Shown here: piece after piece, positions 45,322 to 54,760 of the stretch | Layout: each line of letters starts with the position of its first letter | Position numbering within the stretch: position 1 is the stretch's first letter | NCBI RefSeq assembly: GCF_003056055.1 | Contig: NZ_PYFP01000001.1 | Coordinates: forward strand, 2,542,001-2,606,000 | Length of the DNA: 64,000 bases | Direction of reading: 5' to 3' | DNA from: Glaciimonas sp. PCH181 | GTDB taxonomy: Bacteria > Pseudomonadota > Gammaproteobacteria > Burkholderiales > Burkholderiaceae_D | Notes under the pieces: generated by a model | What the model saw: only the letters and a program-made list of their open reading frames with translations | Told to the model about the DNA's origin: nothing | The model's database searches: none | Program-made: the position numbers and the translations under genes

Positions 45322-47274
45322 CTACACGCCATTCGGCAGCATCGACCACATCATCGTTTTCAATGAAGATGGCACATGTATTTTATCGCCGCTATGTTTA
45401 TCCAGCCTTACTTCGCCGTTCTTCGATACAGTCAAACTCGGTCCATCGCTGTACATCTCAACCTTGCCCTGCGCCTTGCTGATCAGTTCCTGCAATGGAT
45501 AACGGTTCTTATATTCCTGCGCTAAAAATGCCGATCTGCCGTACGGCCTGGAATTGTTGACGCCATAGCCGATAATCACTTTGCAGTCGCCAGCTTGCGC
45601 GCCGTCGCTCCACTCCAACAGCACTGTTCCGGCCTCTTGCTGGGTCACGCCGTCAGCGTTCAGACTCCTCAAATATGATCCAGATATGTGCATCATCCGG
45701 CGCACATCCCATTTCATGCTTTGTGCATTCCAGCCACTTAACAGCACCACGGTCGAGCAATCACTCATGCCCCAAGTCGTCAGATCCTCGCCCCCGGTGA
45801 CGGTCCGCGTTTGACCAGGATCGACAATCACCAATTCCGCTTGCTTTGCCTGCAACCCACCACCACCGCGCAATCCGACATTCATATGGATGTGCCAGCC
45901 GTTTTTGGGATCATATTTCACCGGTATTCCCGGCGCGCTCGGACGATCCTGTCTGTAAATCCGCCAAGTATTGTTGGCTGCATCGTAGCGAACGGGAAAC
46001 TTTTGGCCATCCATTTCAACGTAATTGATTGCCTGATTCGTTGGCTGATTTTGATTGGCCGCGCCCTCAAATTCGATGGCGGCGTATTCCGGCGGTAATC
46101 GAATTTTTTGCCAGACTTTCGTAGCCGGATTGCGCTCTATTGGAATATGGGCAGCGTTAGCGTTATGCGGATTCACAATTTCCCATCCGGCCGGCGTTTT
46201 ATGGTTTCGCACTACCGGAAACACTTTTTGCTTCATCTCGATATACCGTCTATCCCCCATCATCATCAGACCATCGTCCCCTGCAGACGGATGTTGATGC
46301 GAAGGTGCAACGGCATATTCTCTCAGCGTACTTTTCCACTGCCCCATTTTTTGATCGTAGTGAACCGGAATGCCCGGAATATCCCGATTATTTTTGCCAA
46401 ATATCTCATACCCCCCATGCGGCCCAGGACGCACTCGCACGTTATAAAAGGACCCTTTGATGAAAATCACAGATTCGCGCAACGGAAACGTGCCGTCACG
46501 ATTTATTTGACCCAAAGGATATTGCTGCCTGACCGTCTGCTCAACCAGCTTTGACGGACTTTTTTTCACCACGGTATTTATCGGCTTAGGCCCGGCAAGA
46601 CCTCTTAACACGCCGCCACTAGAAGCAGCACTGTTCAGCGTCTGAAGCGAAGGATCTTTGCCATCAGCGGCATCGGCTCCCACCAAAGCAGCCGCGCCCA
46701 GCAATTGCCTTATCGCGATCGGCACACTAGGGATAGCATTAACCAGCCCATCACCGATATCGCCCGCCAACGCGATCTTGGCAAGCGTCTCCGGAGAAGT
46801 CTCCTGCCCGGTAAGGCGGTCATGTAATTCTGTCGCCGATTTAAAGAACTCGGCAAAAGGTTCGCTCAACGCTGTCCCAAATATGTTTAAAACGCGCCCT
46901 GACGTATAGTCCGTCTTGACCCGCACTTCATGCGCGACGGCAGAAATCAGCGGCACATCGATGGAAACAGTCGTCATTTGCGTCGATGCCGTCGGTTTGA
47001 TCAACCTACCCTGTGGTACCGCTCGCACGAGGCGTCGGCGCACGCGGGGTGACGGCTGCGTATTCTGCGGCACATCGATTGCACCGTATTTATTCAGGCT
47101 TTCTATCAGGCGGTTCTCAGCCCGGCGCAATTGACGCGCTAACAGACTCACCGTGCCATCGGATAAAACTTTTACATCCTTCGCGCCAACTACGCGATTC
47201 TCTGGATTGCTACGCATAGCCGATGAGAGGCCAGCGCTTGACGATAATGCTATACGGTACGGCATGTTTTGCAC
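45322..47274 (-). CDS. Putative toxin/effector with C-terminal Cys-His domain
   Basis: Not a named family member; 650 residues, no signal peptide. Residues 1-250 are low in motifs, with a hydrophobic patch at about 172-205. Residues 269-314, 343-391 and 417-462 are three diverged copies of a repeat with pattern Y-x-E-M...F-P-V-x-Y-(D/N)...W...(I)P-V-x-Y-D...W. This kind of repeat occurs in large insecticidal and dermonecrotic-type toxins. Residues 480-560 form a beta-rich block with WGMSDCSTVVLL (Cys506) and RMMHISG (His529), similar in layout to Cys-His deamidase toxins (CNF, BLF1, CheD fold). The start is GTG at 47274 or ATG at 47265. It stands alone with no immunity gene beside it. Confidence 0.75.
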   Translation of the reverse strand: MQNMPYRIALSSSAGLSSAMRSNPENRVVGAKDVKVLSDGTVSLLARQLRRAENRLIESLNKYGAIDVPQNTQPSPRVRRRLVRAVPQGRLIKPTASTQMTTVSIDVPLISAVAHEVRVKTDYTSGRVLNIFGTALSEPFAEFFKSATELHDRLTGQETSPETLAKIALAGDIGDGLVNAIPSVPIAIRQLLGAAALVGADAADGKDPSLQTLNSAASSGGVLRGLAGPKPINTVVKKSPSKLVEQTVRQQYPLGQINRDGTFPLRESVIFIKGSFYNVRVRPGPHGGYEIFGKNNRDIPGIPVHYDQKMGQWKSTLREYAVAPSHQHPSAGDDGLMMMGDRRYIEMKQKVFPVVRNHKTPAGWEIVNPHNANAAHIPIERNPATKVWQKIRLPPEYAAIEFEGAANQNQPTNQAINYVEMDGQKFPVRYDAANNTWRIYRQDRPSAPGIPVKYDPKNGWHIHMNVGLRGGGGLQAKQAELVIVDPGQTRTVTGGEDLTTWGMSDCSTVVLLSGWNAQSMKWDVRRMMHISGSYLRSLNADGVTQQEAGTVLLEWSDGAQAGDCKVIIGYGVNNSRPYGRSAFLAQEYKNRYPLQELISKAQGKVEMYSDGPSLTVSKNGEVRLDKHSGDKIHVPSSLKTMMWSMLPNGV

Positions 47275-47712
47275 CCAAAAATCGGTTTCGACTGTGCCGG
47301 ATAGCGAATAATTCCCTATCTTTCAGGCCGTCTGAAACAGGAGAAAAATGCCTTGAATGGTGAATCTTTCTTTTCTTATTTCCATGCTGCTGTATTTGGC
47401 TGCATTTCTCACAGAATAATTAGGCACAAAGATACTAAAAAAATAACTTTTATATTAAATTTCTATCACAGAAAAGAAGCCCTGAAGCGGAATTTTTATT
47501 CCAGAATGCTATAATCCGGCCCTTATTCTGGTATCTGCCCGTGATCTAAAGCGCTATTTTTAAGCTGGCTTTCTTCATTCTTAGCAGCGTTTAAGGCAAA
47601 CACTATTTCCTTGAGATCGCCGTCACAAAAAGCAATATTTCTCAAACGCCCGTTGCGCGCATCGACGGGCCCGGCGCTACTAGACATCACGTAACAAAGC
47701 AATGGAGTTTCT
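47275..47712. other. Divergent promoter region, AT-rich
   Basis: About 440 bp between the effector-like gene and the secreted-protein gene. It includes a good -10 TATAAT at 47510-47515 for the plus strand with no clear -35, and a small CCCGT/ACGGG stem near 47661-47683. The 101-residue minus frame at 47523-47828 overlaps the start of the real plus-strand gene and lacks any family feature. Confidence 0.5.
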
Positions 47713-48063
47713 ATGCAGGCAACGAAGTGGACTAAACGCTGGTTAATTGCACTAACACTGGCGCTGCTGGCGCTGCCCGCTTTAGCTTTTAATCGCACGT
47801 TTCCGTCCACCGTATTGCGTGGAAACATGACGATTACCGCTTATCCGGCAGTCACCATTGATAAATTTAATTTACAGCTTTCCCCGGGTTCTCGCATTTG
47901 GGGTCCCAACCATTTGACCCAGATTCCAGTGTCGCTGGGCAGCGCTAAATATCTGGTAAATTACACACAAAATGCCCAAGGTGACGTGGATCGGGTCTGG
48001 ATATTGACGCCGGAAGAGGCAAGCCAGTCGATCGAGAGTCAACGCAGCAATCTGAAATGGTAG
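47713..48063 (+). CDS. Small exported protein upstream of miaB
   Basis: 116 residues with a signal peptide at 1-25 ([16 protein letters not shown], cleavage after LALA) and a mature part predicted as mostly beta ([46 protein letters not shown]). GGAG precedes the ATG by 6 bp. It overlaps the miaB frame, so they may share a transcript. The family is not recognised; a periplasmic location is the only safe statement. Confidence 0.78.
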   Translation: MQATKWTKRWLIALTLALLALPALAFNRTFPSTVLRGNMTITAYPAVTIDKFNLQLSPGSRIWGPNHLTQIPVSLGSAKYLVNYTQNAQGDVDRVWILTPEEASQSIESQRSNLKW

Positions 48064-49418
48064 TCATGGAAAAAACGATACAAAAGAAGATCTTCATCAA
48101 AACATTCGGCTGTCAGATGAATGAGTACGACTCTGACAAAATGGTCGATGTCCTGAACGCCTCCGACGGCTTGATCAAAACCGATCGCCCGGAAGACGCT
48201 GACATCATCTTGCTGAACACCTGCTCGGTGCGCGAAAAAGCACAGGAGAAAGTATTTTCCGATCTGGGCCGTTTGCGCGAATTAAAATTCAAAAATCCTA
48301 ATCTGTTGATCGGCGTCGGCGGTTGCGTGGCATCGCAAGAAGGTGCGGCCATCGTCAAACGTGCGCCTTACGTCGATATCGTGTTTGGCCCACAAACGCT
48401 GCATCGCTTGCCAGAAATGATCAAGCAACGCCGCATGACAGGCAATTCGCAAGTCGATATCAGCTTTCCTGAAATCGAAAAATTCGATCACATGCCACCG
48501 GCCAAAGTCGACGGTTCGACAGCGTTCGTGTCGATCATGGAAGGTTGCAGCAAATATTGCAGCTATTGCGTGGTCCCCTACACCCGTGGCGAAGAAGTAT
48601 CGCGCCGCTTTGACGATGTATTAACCGAAGTCGCCGGCCTGGCGGAGCAAGGCGTAAAAGAAATTACGCTGCTCGGCCAAAACGTGAATGCTTTCCGTGG
48701 CGAAATGGCGGATGGCGAGATTGCCGACTTTGCGTTGCTGATCGAATATATTGCCGAGATGCCCGGCATCGAACGCATCCGTTTTGTTACTAGTCATCCC
48801 AAAGAATTTACGCAACGCCTGATCGATACTTACGCCAAAGTACCAAAGCTGGTCGATCATTTATATTTGCCAGCGCAGCATGGTTCGGACCGGATTCTGG
48901 CGGCGATGAAGCGCGGTTATACAGTACTCGAATACAAATCGGTGATCCGCCGTCTGCGCAAAGTACGCCCGAATATTTGTATCTCAAGCGACTTCATTGT
49001 TGGCTTCCCCGGCGAAACTGACGAAGATTTCAATGCCTCAATGAAATTGATCGACGATATTGGTTACGACAACAGTTTTAGCTTTATCTTTAGTCCGCGT
49101 CCCGGCACACCCGCAGCCAATCTCGAAGACGATACGCCGCATGAGGTCAAACTGCAGCGTTTGCAACAGTTGCAAGCGGTAATTGAAGCCAATACGATTC
49201 GCATCAGCGAAGAGATGATCGGCACTGTGCAACGGATACTGGTTGAAGGGCCATCTAAAAAAGACGCCAACGAATTGCAAGGCCGATCAGAGAATAACCG
49301 GGTCGTCAATTTTGCAGCCGGAGAACAAGGCGCACGCCTGATCGGGCAACTGATCGACGTCACCATTACCGAGAGTTACAAGTATTCATTGCGTGGCGAA
49401 ATTTTAGTGAGCGCATAA
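48057..49418 (+). CDS. miaB: tRNA 2-methylthio-N6-isopentenyladenosine synthase MiaB
   Basis: 453-residue radical-SAM methylthiotransferase acting on A37 of tRNAs. The N-terminal domain has the three cluster cysteines ([25 protein letters not shown]). The radical-SAM CxxxCxxC is Cys164/168/171 in [17 protein letters not shown], and a C-terminal TRAM domain occupies the last 65 or so residues. The frame opens at 48057, overlapping the upstream stop; the ATG at 48066 (MEKTIQ) is an equally possible start. It heads the housekeeping run. Confidence 0.97.
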   Translation: MVVMEKTIQKKIFIKTFGCQMNEYDSDKMVDVLNASDGLIKTDRPEDADIILLNTCSVREKAQEKVFSDLGRLRELKFKNPNLLIGVGGCVASQEGAAIVKRAPYVDIVFGPQTLHRLPEMIKQRRMTGNSQVDISFPEIEKFDHMPPAKVDGSTAFVSIMEGCSKYCSYCVVPYTRGEEVSRRFDDVLTEVAGLAEQGVKEITLLGQNVNAFRGEMADGEIADFALLIEYIAEMPGIERIRFVTSHPKEFTQRLIDTYAKVPKLVDHLYLPAQHGSDRILAAMKRGYTVLEYKSVIRRLRKVRPNICISSDFIVGFPGETDEDFNASMKLIDDIGYDNSFSFIFSPRPGTPAANLEDDTPHEVKLQRLQQLQAVIEANTIRISEEMIGTVQRILVEGPSKKDANELQGRSENNRVVNFAAGEQGARLIGQLIDVTITESYKYSLRGEILVSA

Positions 49419-49509
49419 GTTATACACGCAACATGACACACCTCGCGGCAAAAAGCGGTACGCTTATCTGCCACACTTTTGATGCAATAACTGACGAGCA
49501 AACATTCGT

Positions 49510-50661
49510 TTGAAAACCAAAACTAAAACACCCACGCAACCGCAATACTTCATTCCTCAGCCGCTGGACAATACCCGACTGGCACATTTGTGCGGGCCGC
49601 TGGATGAAAACTTGCGACAGATTTCAGCCGCGTTAGACGTCACCCTTTTTCGTCGTGGCGAGAAATTTATCGCCGCTGGGGCCAATGCCGAACGTGCTGT
49701 CAAGATACTCGAACAGTTTTATGCGTTGGCGCATCGGGTCATTTCAGTCGATGAAATCCAATTAGCGTTGGTCGAGCAACGGGCAAATCAAGCGCATGTG
49801 CAGACAGAGGCAGGCAATGGCGTTGGCGACAATCATGCGGCAAGCGATGTCATCATGCGTACCGAGATCGAAAATCCGGTCCTAAAAACACGGCGCGCCG
49901 ATCTGCGTGGACGTACTCCGCATCAAATGGAATACATCCGGGCGATTCTGGAACACGATGTCACGCTCGGTATCGGCCCTGCCGGTACGGGCAAAACCTA
50001 TCTGGCCGTCGCCTGCGCAGTTGATGCGCTGGAACGCGACGCAGTAAAGCGTATTGTATTGACGCGTCCGGCAGTCGAGGCTGGCGAACGGCTAGGCTTT
50101 CTGCCCGGCGATCTGGCGCAAAAAGTTGATCCCTATCTGCGCCCTCTTTACGATGCGCTATACGATTTGCTGGGCTTTGACCGCACCCAAAAAATGTTTG
50201 AAAAGCAGGCAATTGAAATCGCCCCGCTCGCCTACATGCGTGGTCGCACCTTAAACCACGCGTTTATCATTCTCGATGAAGCGCAAAACACCACGCCAGA
50301 ACAAATGAAGATGTTTTTGACGCGGATTGGTTTTGGCAGCAAAGCCGTGGTTACTGGCGACGTTACCCAAATCGACTTGCAACGCGGTCAAAAAAGCGGC
50401 TTGATCGATGCGATGAACATTATGAAAGACGTGCGCGGCATCGCTTTTACCCGCTTTAACAGTACCGATGTCGTCCGTCATCCATTGGTCGCACGTATTG
50501 TCGATGCATATGAAGCGGCGCAACTGGCAACGCCTGTGGCATCGACCCACGGCGTCATTGACCATCACGAACCAGTTCCTGCAAAACCCGTAAAACTTCC
50601 TAAACCTATCGAAACGGGCATCACCAAACGAGCCCGCAGCCGCAATGTCGCAAAAAAATAA
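49510..50661 (+). CDS. PhoH-family ATPase
   Basis: 383-residue PhoH-like protein from a TTG start. The N-terminal about 90 residues form the KH-like part ([20 protein letters not shown]). The P-loop GPAGTGKT is at about 156-163, followed by the [17 protein letters not shown] block and Walker [11 protein letters not shown]. PhoH-like proteins act in RNA metabolism and are almost always next to ybeY, as here (17-bp overlap). The basic tail ([11 protein letters not shown]) is lineage-specific. Confidence 0.95.
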   Translation: MKTKTKTPTQPQYFIPQPLDNTRLAHLCGPLDENLRQISAALDVTLFRRGEKFIAAGANAERAVKILEQFYALAHRVISVDEIQLALVEQRANQAHVQTEAGNGVGDNHAASDVIMRTEIENPVLKTRRADLRGRTPHQMEYIRAILEHDVTLGIGPAGTGKTYLAVACAVDALERDAVKRIVLTRPAVEAGERLGFLPGDLAQKVDPYLRPLYDALYDLLGFDRTQKMFEKQAIEIAPLAYMRGRTLNHAFIILDEAQNTTPEQMKMFLTRIGFGSKAVVTGDVTQIDLQRGQKSGLIDAMNIMKDVRGIAFTRFNSTDVVRHPLVARIVDAYEAAQLATPVASTHGVIDHHEPVPAKPVKLPKPIETGITKRARSRNVAKK

Positions 50662-51121
50662 ACCTGCCACGAATAAGCTGTCGTTATCGGTGCAATATCC
50701 CGATCCACGTTTGAAAGAAATCATCCTGCGCCCGCAAATACGGCGCTGGGTGAAAGCTGCCTTGCTAGTGCCCGCGGACCTGACAATCCGTTTTGTCGAT
50801 GCGGAAGAAGGCCAGACACTCAACCGGGATTATCGCGGCAAAGATTACGCCACCAACGTCCTGACCTTCGCCTATACCGAAGATGAAGACGCCGAAACGA
50901 CCGAAGCCGACATCATTCTCTGCACCGATGTTTTACAACGCGAAGCAGCGGAACAAAACAAGTCAGTCGAAGAACACACTGCACATCTGGTCGTCCATGG
51001 TGTTTTGCACGCGCAAGGTTACGACCATGAAGATGACGACGAAGCGACTGAAATGGAAAGTCTGGAAATTGAAATTCTGACCGCGCTGGGGTGGCCTAAC
51101 CCTTACGCCGAGGCGGAATAA
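50645..51121 (+). CDS. ybeY: Endoribonuclease/rRNA maturation factor YbeY
   Basis: 158-residue zinc-dependent RNase needed for 16S rRNA 3' maturation and ribosome quality control. The metal-binding motif [11 protein letters not shown] (H-x3-H-x5-H) is intact, preceded by [16 protein letters not shown]. The start overlaps the phoH-like gene by 17 bp, so the two are translationally coupled, the common arrangement in proteobacteria. Confidence 0.96.
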   Translation: MSQKNKPATNKLSLSVQYPDPRLKEIILRPQIRRWVKAALLVPADLTIRFVDAEEGQTLNRDYRGKDYATNVLTFAYTEDEDAETTEADIILCTDVLQREAAEQNKSVEEHTAHLVVHGVLHAQGYDHEDDDEATEMESLEIEILTALGWPNPYAEAE

Positions 51122-51144
51122 AACCGTTCGACATCAAATCGGCG

Positions 51145-51169
51145 CGCAGTTTGCAATTAGCAAACTGCG
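51145..51169. terminator. Stem-loop between ybeY and converging gene
   Basis: CGCAGTTTGC (51145-51154) pairs perfectly with GCAAACTGCG (51160-51169) around AATTA, 23 bp after the ybeY stop. No T-run is present on either strand, but the location between converging genes supports a transcript-end role. Confidence 0.55.
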
Positions 51170-51180
51170 TCATTGCAAGA

Positions 51181-51501
51181 TCAGCCAACTCCTCTCGATG
51201 GCCGTAGAAACTTTACAAGCGGCCCAGTCCTTGCGATTGCACCAATAATGCCGACGGTGGCAATCCCATCTTGATCAAATACAACTACTCCACGGTCGTA
51301 ACAGATCTTCGCTAAAGCAGAAGATAATTTATAGCGATCCGGCAAGCCCAAATCGATAGGCTCGGTCTTAACCTGAAATTCGTTCTCGTTGAGCGCTACA
51401 TCAAAGTCAATCTCAAACTCATCAGGGTCCTGCCAATATTTATAAGTCTCTGATAGCAGAACTGCAACGGCAGATATCCCTATCGTGCTGACCATTCCCA
51501 T
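51181..51501 (-). CDS. Hypothetical protein, 106 residues
   Basis: Not recognised. It has a short N-terminal hydrophobic stretch (STIGISAVAVLLSETY), then an acidic middle (DPDEFEIDFDVALNENEFQVK) and a glycine-rich hydrophobic end (GIATVGIIGAIARTGPLVKFL). No good Shine-Dalgarno is visible. It converges on ybeY and is followed by the shared stem-loop, which supports a real transcript. It could be a lineage-specific small membrane-associated protein or a chance frame. Confidence 0.45.
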   Translation of the reverse strand: MGMVSTIGISAVAVLLSETYKYWQDPDEFEIDFDVALNENEFQVKTEPIDLGLPDRYKLSSALAKICYDRGVVVFDQDGIATVGIIGAIARTGPLVKFLRPSRGVG

Positions 51502-51801
51502 CAGCAGTGCAGGCCTGATCGGTTTTGATGCGGCCAGTTGCTGACCGGTCGACGTTGTTAGTCCGGGCTGTGGAATGGATTAAGGGCGGAAAAACGCTCA
51601 AAAACTTTCCCAAAAGAAATGCTTTTTATACTTTTACAAAAAAAGTACTAGCATATGTATTTACTGTGTAAGGAATCGTTACGCCCGACGACTATGTTTC
51701 ATTCAAGCATGTTGGACGCGGCAAATGAAAGCCTTAAAACAGAAAATCATTGCGCATGATGAACATGATGACCTCACCTTCTTTTACGTTGGGAGACAGA
51801 A
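51502..51801. other. Intergenic, promoter of cytochrome/oxidoreductase set
   Basis: About 300 bp. AT-rich around 51600-51660 (with TTTTTATACTTTTAC and TAGCATATG), where the promoter of the rightward operon should lie. A GGGAGA ribosome site ends it. No gene was seen. Confidence 0.45.
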
Positions 51802-52407
51802 ATGAACAATTCCGCAACTAATAAAGTCACTATCCATCCGGTCTGGTTACGCCTCACGCATTGGCTTAATGCACTGGCGGTGATCGTGATGATATTGAGT
51901 GGATGGCGCATTTATAACGCCTCGCCGATATTCCCATTTCACATTCCCAACAACTGGACGTTAGGCGGTTGGCTAGGCGGTGCATTGCAATGGCATTTTG
52001 CGGCGATGTGGTTGCTGTTTTTTAATGGGCTGGTTTATCTGCTGATCAATACTGGTACCGGACGTCTATGGAAAAAATTTTTGCCATTGTATCCGCGCGC
52101 GGTGTTCCAAGACTTACATAAAGCGCTCACAGGCAAGCTGCAACACGATGCGCTGGACAAATATAACGCGGTGCAAAAGCTGGCGTATGTATCCGTCATT
52201 CTTGATTTAATACTGCTCGTAATTTCAGGCCTGGCAATTTGGAAATCCGTGCAATTTCCGATTCTGCGCGAACTGATGGGGGGATTTGATAACGCCCGCG
52301 TCGTTCACTTTTGTGCAATGAGCTTTTTAGTCTTATTTATTCTGGTTCACGTGATCATGGTCGCACTCGTGCCACGCACGTTGCTGGCCATGCTGCGTGG
52401 GCGCTAA
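51802..52407 (+). CDS. Cytochrome b561-type membrane subunit
   Basis: 201-residue di-haem-type cytochrome b with four hydrophobic segments. Likely haem-ligand histidines lie in VWLRLTHWLNALAV (helix 1), LQWHFAAMWLLFF (helix 2) and VHFCAMSFLVLFILVHVIM (helix 4). The gene starts 8-10 bp after GGGAGA and ends 11 bp before the molybdopterin oxidoreductase gene. It is the likely quinone-linked membrane partner passing electrons to or from that enzyme, analogous to MsrQ for MsrP. Confidence 0.88.
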   Translation: MNNSATNKVTIHPVWLRLTHWLNALAVIVMILSGWRIYNASPIFPFHIPNNWTLGGWLGGALQWHFAAMWLLFFNGLVYLLINTGTGRLWKKFLPLYPRAVFQDLHKALTGKLQHDALDKYNAVQKLAYVSVILDLILLVISGLAIWKSVQFPILRELMGGFDNARVVHFCAMSFLVLFILVHVIMVALVPRTLLAMLRGR

Positions 52408-52418
52408 GGAGAATCATC

Positions 52419-53204
52419 ATGATCAAAAAATCCCGGCTGATCACTGGCGCAACGCAACTCGATACCGAGTCGATCTTAAAAGATGCGCGGCTAGCGTTGT
52501 CAATGCCGTCGCGCCGACTGTTCGCTAAGCGGGCGCTGACCCTCGGTGGCCTGACCCTGCTTACCGGCTGCAATATCACCGACGAGCCGTCGGTCAATCG
52601 GATGCTGTCAAAAATTTCCCGGATGAATGACGGCGTGCAGGCGTGGCTGTTCGATCCAAACAAATTAGCGCCGACTTATCCGGCCTCGATGATCACGCGA
52701 CCATTTCCGTTTAATGCGTTTTATAGCGAAGACGAAGTGCCTGAAATCGACGTCACCGACTATCAGCTGGAAGTCAGCGGACTGGTCAGCAATAAGCGTC
52801 CGTGGACACTCGACGCCTTGCATCGTTTGCCGCAAAACGAACAGATTACGCGCCATATCTGTGTAGAAGGATGGAGCGCCATCGGCCGCTGGGGCGGGGT
52901 GCCATTCTCTTATTTTTTGAAGCAAATTGGGGCTGATCTGAGCGCTAAATATGTCGGCTTTAAATGTGGCGATGATTACTACACCAGCATCGATATGCCG
53001 ACCGCGCTGCATCCGCAAACCCAGCTGACGCTGACTTACGACGGCGCGATATTACCGCCGAAATATGGCTTCCCGATGAAGCTGAGGATGCCCACCAAGC
53101 TCGGCTATAAAAATCCGAAACATATCATGTCAATTGCAATAACCAATACGTACCCCGGTGGTTATTGGGAGGATCAGGGGTACAACTGGTTCGGTGGCGC
53201 TTAA
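52419..53204 (+). CDS. YedY/sulfite-oxidase-like molybdopterin oxidoreductase
   Basis: 261-residue molybdopterin oxidoreductase of the sulfite-oxidase fold. The molybdenum-ligand Cys is in RHICVEGWSAIGRWGG, followed by VPFSYFLKQIG, GDDYYTSIDMPTALHP and the C-terminal GYKNPKHIMSIAITN and GYWEDQGYNWFGG. The N-terminus carries SRRLFAKRALTLGGLTLLTGC, an atypical twin-arginine signal that runs into a lipobox-like LTGC, so export as a lipoprotein is likely. ATG at 52419 is chosen because AAGGAG lies 6 bp upstream; the in-frame start at 52311 would overlap the cytochrome gene by 97 bp. Confidence 0.9.
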   Translation: MIKKSRLITGATQLDTESILKDARLALSMPSRRLFAKRALTLGGLTLLTGCNITDEPSVNRMLSKISRMNDGVQAWLFDPNKLAPTYPASMITRPFPFNAFYSEDEVPEIDVTDYQLEVSGLVSNKRPWTLDALHRLPQNEQITRHICVEGWSAIGRWGGVPFSYFLKQIGADLSAKYVGFKCGDDYYTSIDMPTALHPQTQLTLTYDGAILPPKYGFPMKLRMPTKLGYKNPKHIMSIAITNTYPGGYWEDQGYNWFGGA

Positions 53205-53355
53205 GCATGATTTAGGCAACTCAGGCAAATCCAGTCTGAGCGGCACGATAAGCCGATTCAAACCCTTTCTGGTACACGAAAGAGTTTGAACAGACTTATT
53301 GTGCATCATCGATTTACACGGCACTTTCGCCATTTTTTTATACTTGGAGATTTAC

Positions 53356-53643
53356 ATGAAAAAGAACTTATCTACATTGTTGATGGCTGGTTTGATGTTG
53401 GCAGCAACTGGCGTGTATGCGCAAGATGCAATGAAACCGGATGCGATGAGCAAAGATAATATGGCCAAAGACAGTATGGCCAAAGATGGGATGTCTAAAG
53501 ACGCTATGGGTAAGGATAAAATGGCGAAAAAGACTTCTAAAATGAAGAAATCGACTATGGATAAAGATGCCATGAGTAAAGATGGCATGGCTAAGGATGG
53601 CATGGCTAAAGACGGTATGACTAAAGATGAAATGAAGAAATAA
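53356..53643 (+). CDS. Exported MxKDx pentapeptide-repeat protein
   Basis: 95 residues: a signal peptide (1-22, cleavage after VYA), then almost nothing but the pentapeptide M-x-K-D-x, about a dozen copies with x mostly A, S, G, broken once by a basic stretch (KKTSKMKKST). This is the MXKDX repeat family, periplasmic, without known function. The mature protein is rich in Met, Lys and Asp and lacks Cys. ATG at 53356 has GGAG 8 bp upstream. It follows the oxidoreductase gene by 150 bp and ends at a strong terminator. Confidence 0.9.
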   Translation: MKKNLSTLLMAGLMLAATGVYAQDAMKPDAMSKDNMAKDSMAKDGMSKDAMGKDKMAKKTSKMKKSTMDKDAMSKDGMAKDGMAKDGMTKDEMKK

Positions 53644-53664
53644 TTGCAATATCGGCAATATATG

Positions 53665-53698
53665 ATGGGCAATGCGGCGATGCATTGCCCATTTTTTG
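53665..53698 (+). terminator. Rho-independent terminator
   Basis: ATGGGCAATGC (53665-53675) pairs perfectly with GCATTGCCCAT (53682-53692) and runs into TTTTTTG, 22 bp after the MxKDx-protein stop. It closes the cytochrome/oxidoreductase/repeat-protein unit. Confidence 0.9.
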
Positions 53699-53838
53699 TT
53701 TCCGAGCAACGTCATGAATGGCGCATCGCGTCATTCGCGCCACTAAAATGTCTCCTCTAGGGCACGTTTCGTCGTCCCGTCACATATTTGTTGTATCCTA
53801 TTGCATCCGAAACAACGTAAATCCAAGGCTAACGCCAT

Positions 53839-54723
53839 ATGCCCGAGCACTCTAGTAGCGTCAAATCATTTGACGCTAAACCCCACAGGTCTTTGTTTGA
53901 ACGCCTGACCGCCCTCATTTCCCCCGAGCCTGAAAACCGCGCCGAGCTACTCGACGTACTGCAAGATGCGCATGAGCGTAACTTGATCGATGCCGATGCT
54001 TTATCGATGATCGAAGGTGTTTTTCAGGTTTCCGATCTTTCCACGCGCGACATCATGGTGCCGCGTTCTCAGATGGATATGATCGATATTACCAAGCCGA
54101 TTGAAGAATGGATGCCGGAGGTCTTATCGACGGCGCATTCCCGTTTTCCTGCTGTGGATGGGGATCGCGATAAGGTTATTGGTGTGTTGCTGGCGAAGGA
54201 TTTATTGCGCTATTACGCGGAAGATTCGTTCGATGTGCGCGATATGTTGCGACCGGCGATCTTTATTCCTGAATCAAAACGTCTAAATGTGTTGTTACGC
54301 GATTTTCGCGCTAATCGTAATCATATGGCGATTGTTGTTGATGAATATGGTGGCGTAGCGGGGCTGATTACGATTGAGGACGTGTTGGAGCAAATCGTCG
54401 GCGACATCGAGGATGAATATGACTTTGATGAGGAAGAGGACAATATTCTGGTGATTCGGGATGGCGATCATGGGGCGCGCTGGCGGGTTAAGGCGTTGAC
54501 TGAGATTTCGCAATTCAATGAGGCGCTGGATACGCATTTTTCTGATGAGGACGTGGATACCATTGGTGGGCTGATTGCTAATCATCTGGGTCGGGTTCCT
54601 CGTAAGGGGGATGCGTTTGTTTTTGATCATGTGAGGTTTGAGGTTTTGCGCGCTGATCCGCGGCAGGTGCATGTTTTGTTGGTTGAGAAGATTCAGGGGA
54701 CGTTGCCGGATCAGAATTCTTAG
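53839..54723 (+). CDS. corC: CorC/HlyC-family CBS-domain protein
   Basis: 294-residue cytoplasmic CorC-type protein: a CBS pair at about residues 65-195 (STRDIMVPRSQMDMIDI, DRDKVIGVLLAKDLL, HMAIVVDEYGGVAGLITIEDVLEQIVG), followed by the CorC/HlyC C-terminal domain (about 215-285). It lacks the DUF21 membrane part. It is linked to magnesium/cobalt efflux and, next to lnt, to envelope functions. From about base 54050 on, the coding strand becomes strongly G+T-rich, unlike its own 5' end and unlike the following gene. Confidence 0.93.
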   Translation: MPEHSSSVKSFDAKPHRSLFERLTALISPEPENRAELLDVLQDAHERNLIDADALSMIEGVFQVSDLSTRDIMVPRSQMDMIDITKPIEEWMPEVLSTAHSRFPAVDGDRDKVIGVLLAKDLLRYYAEDSFDVRDMLRPAIFIPESKRLNVLLRDFRANRNHMAIVVDEYGGVAGLITIEDVLEQIVGDIEDEYDFDEEEDNILVIRDGDHGARWRVKALTEISQFNEALDTHFSDEDVDTIGGLIANHLGRVPRKGDAFVFDHVRFEVLRADPRQVHVLLVEKIQGTLPDQNS

Positions 54724-54760
54724 CGTTATGGTTGGAACGGATGGTTTTGTTCTGATGGAT

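Noticed and set aside
53352..53715. Two overlapping minus-strand frames with repetitive LxMPSLAM- and FxHxIFxH-like sequence
   Set aside because: They are antisense readings of the MxKDx repeat gene, which has a signal peptide, ribosome site and terminator.
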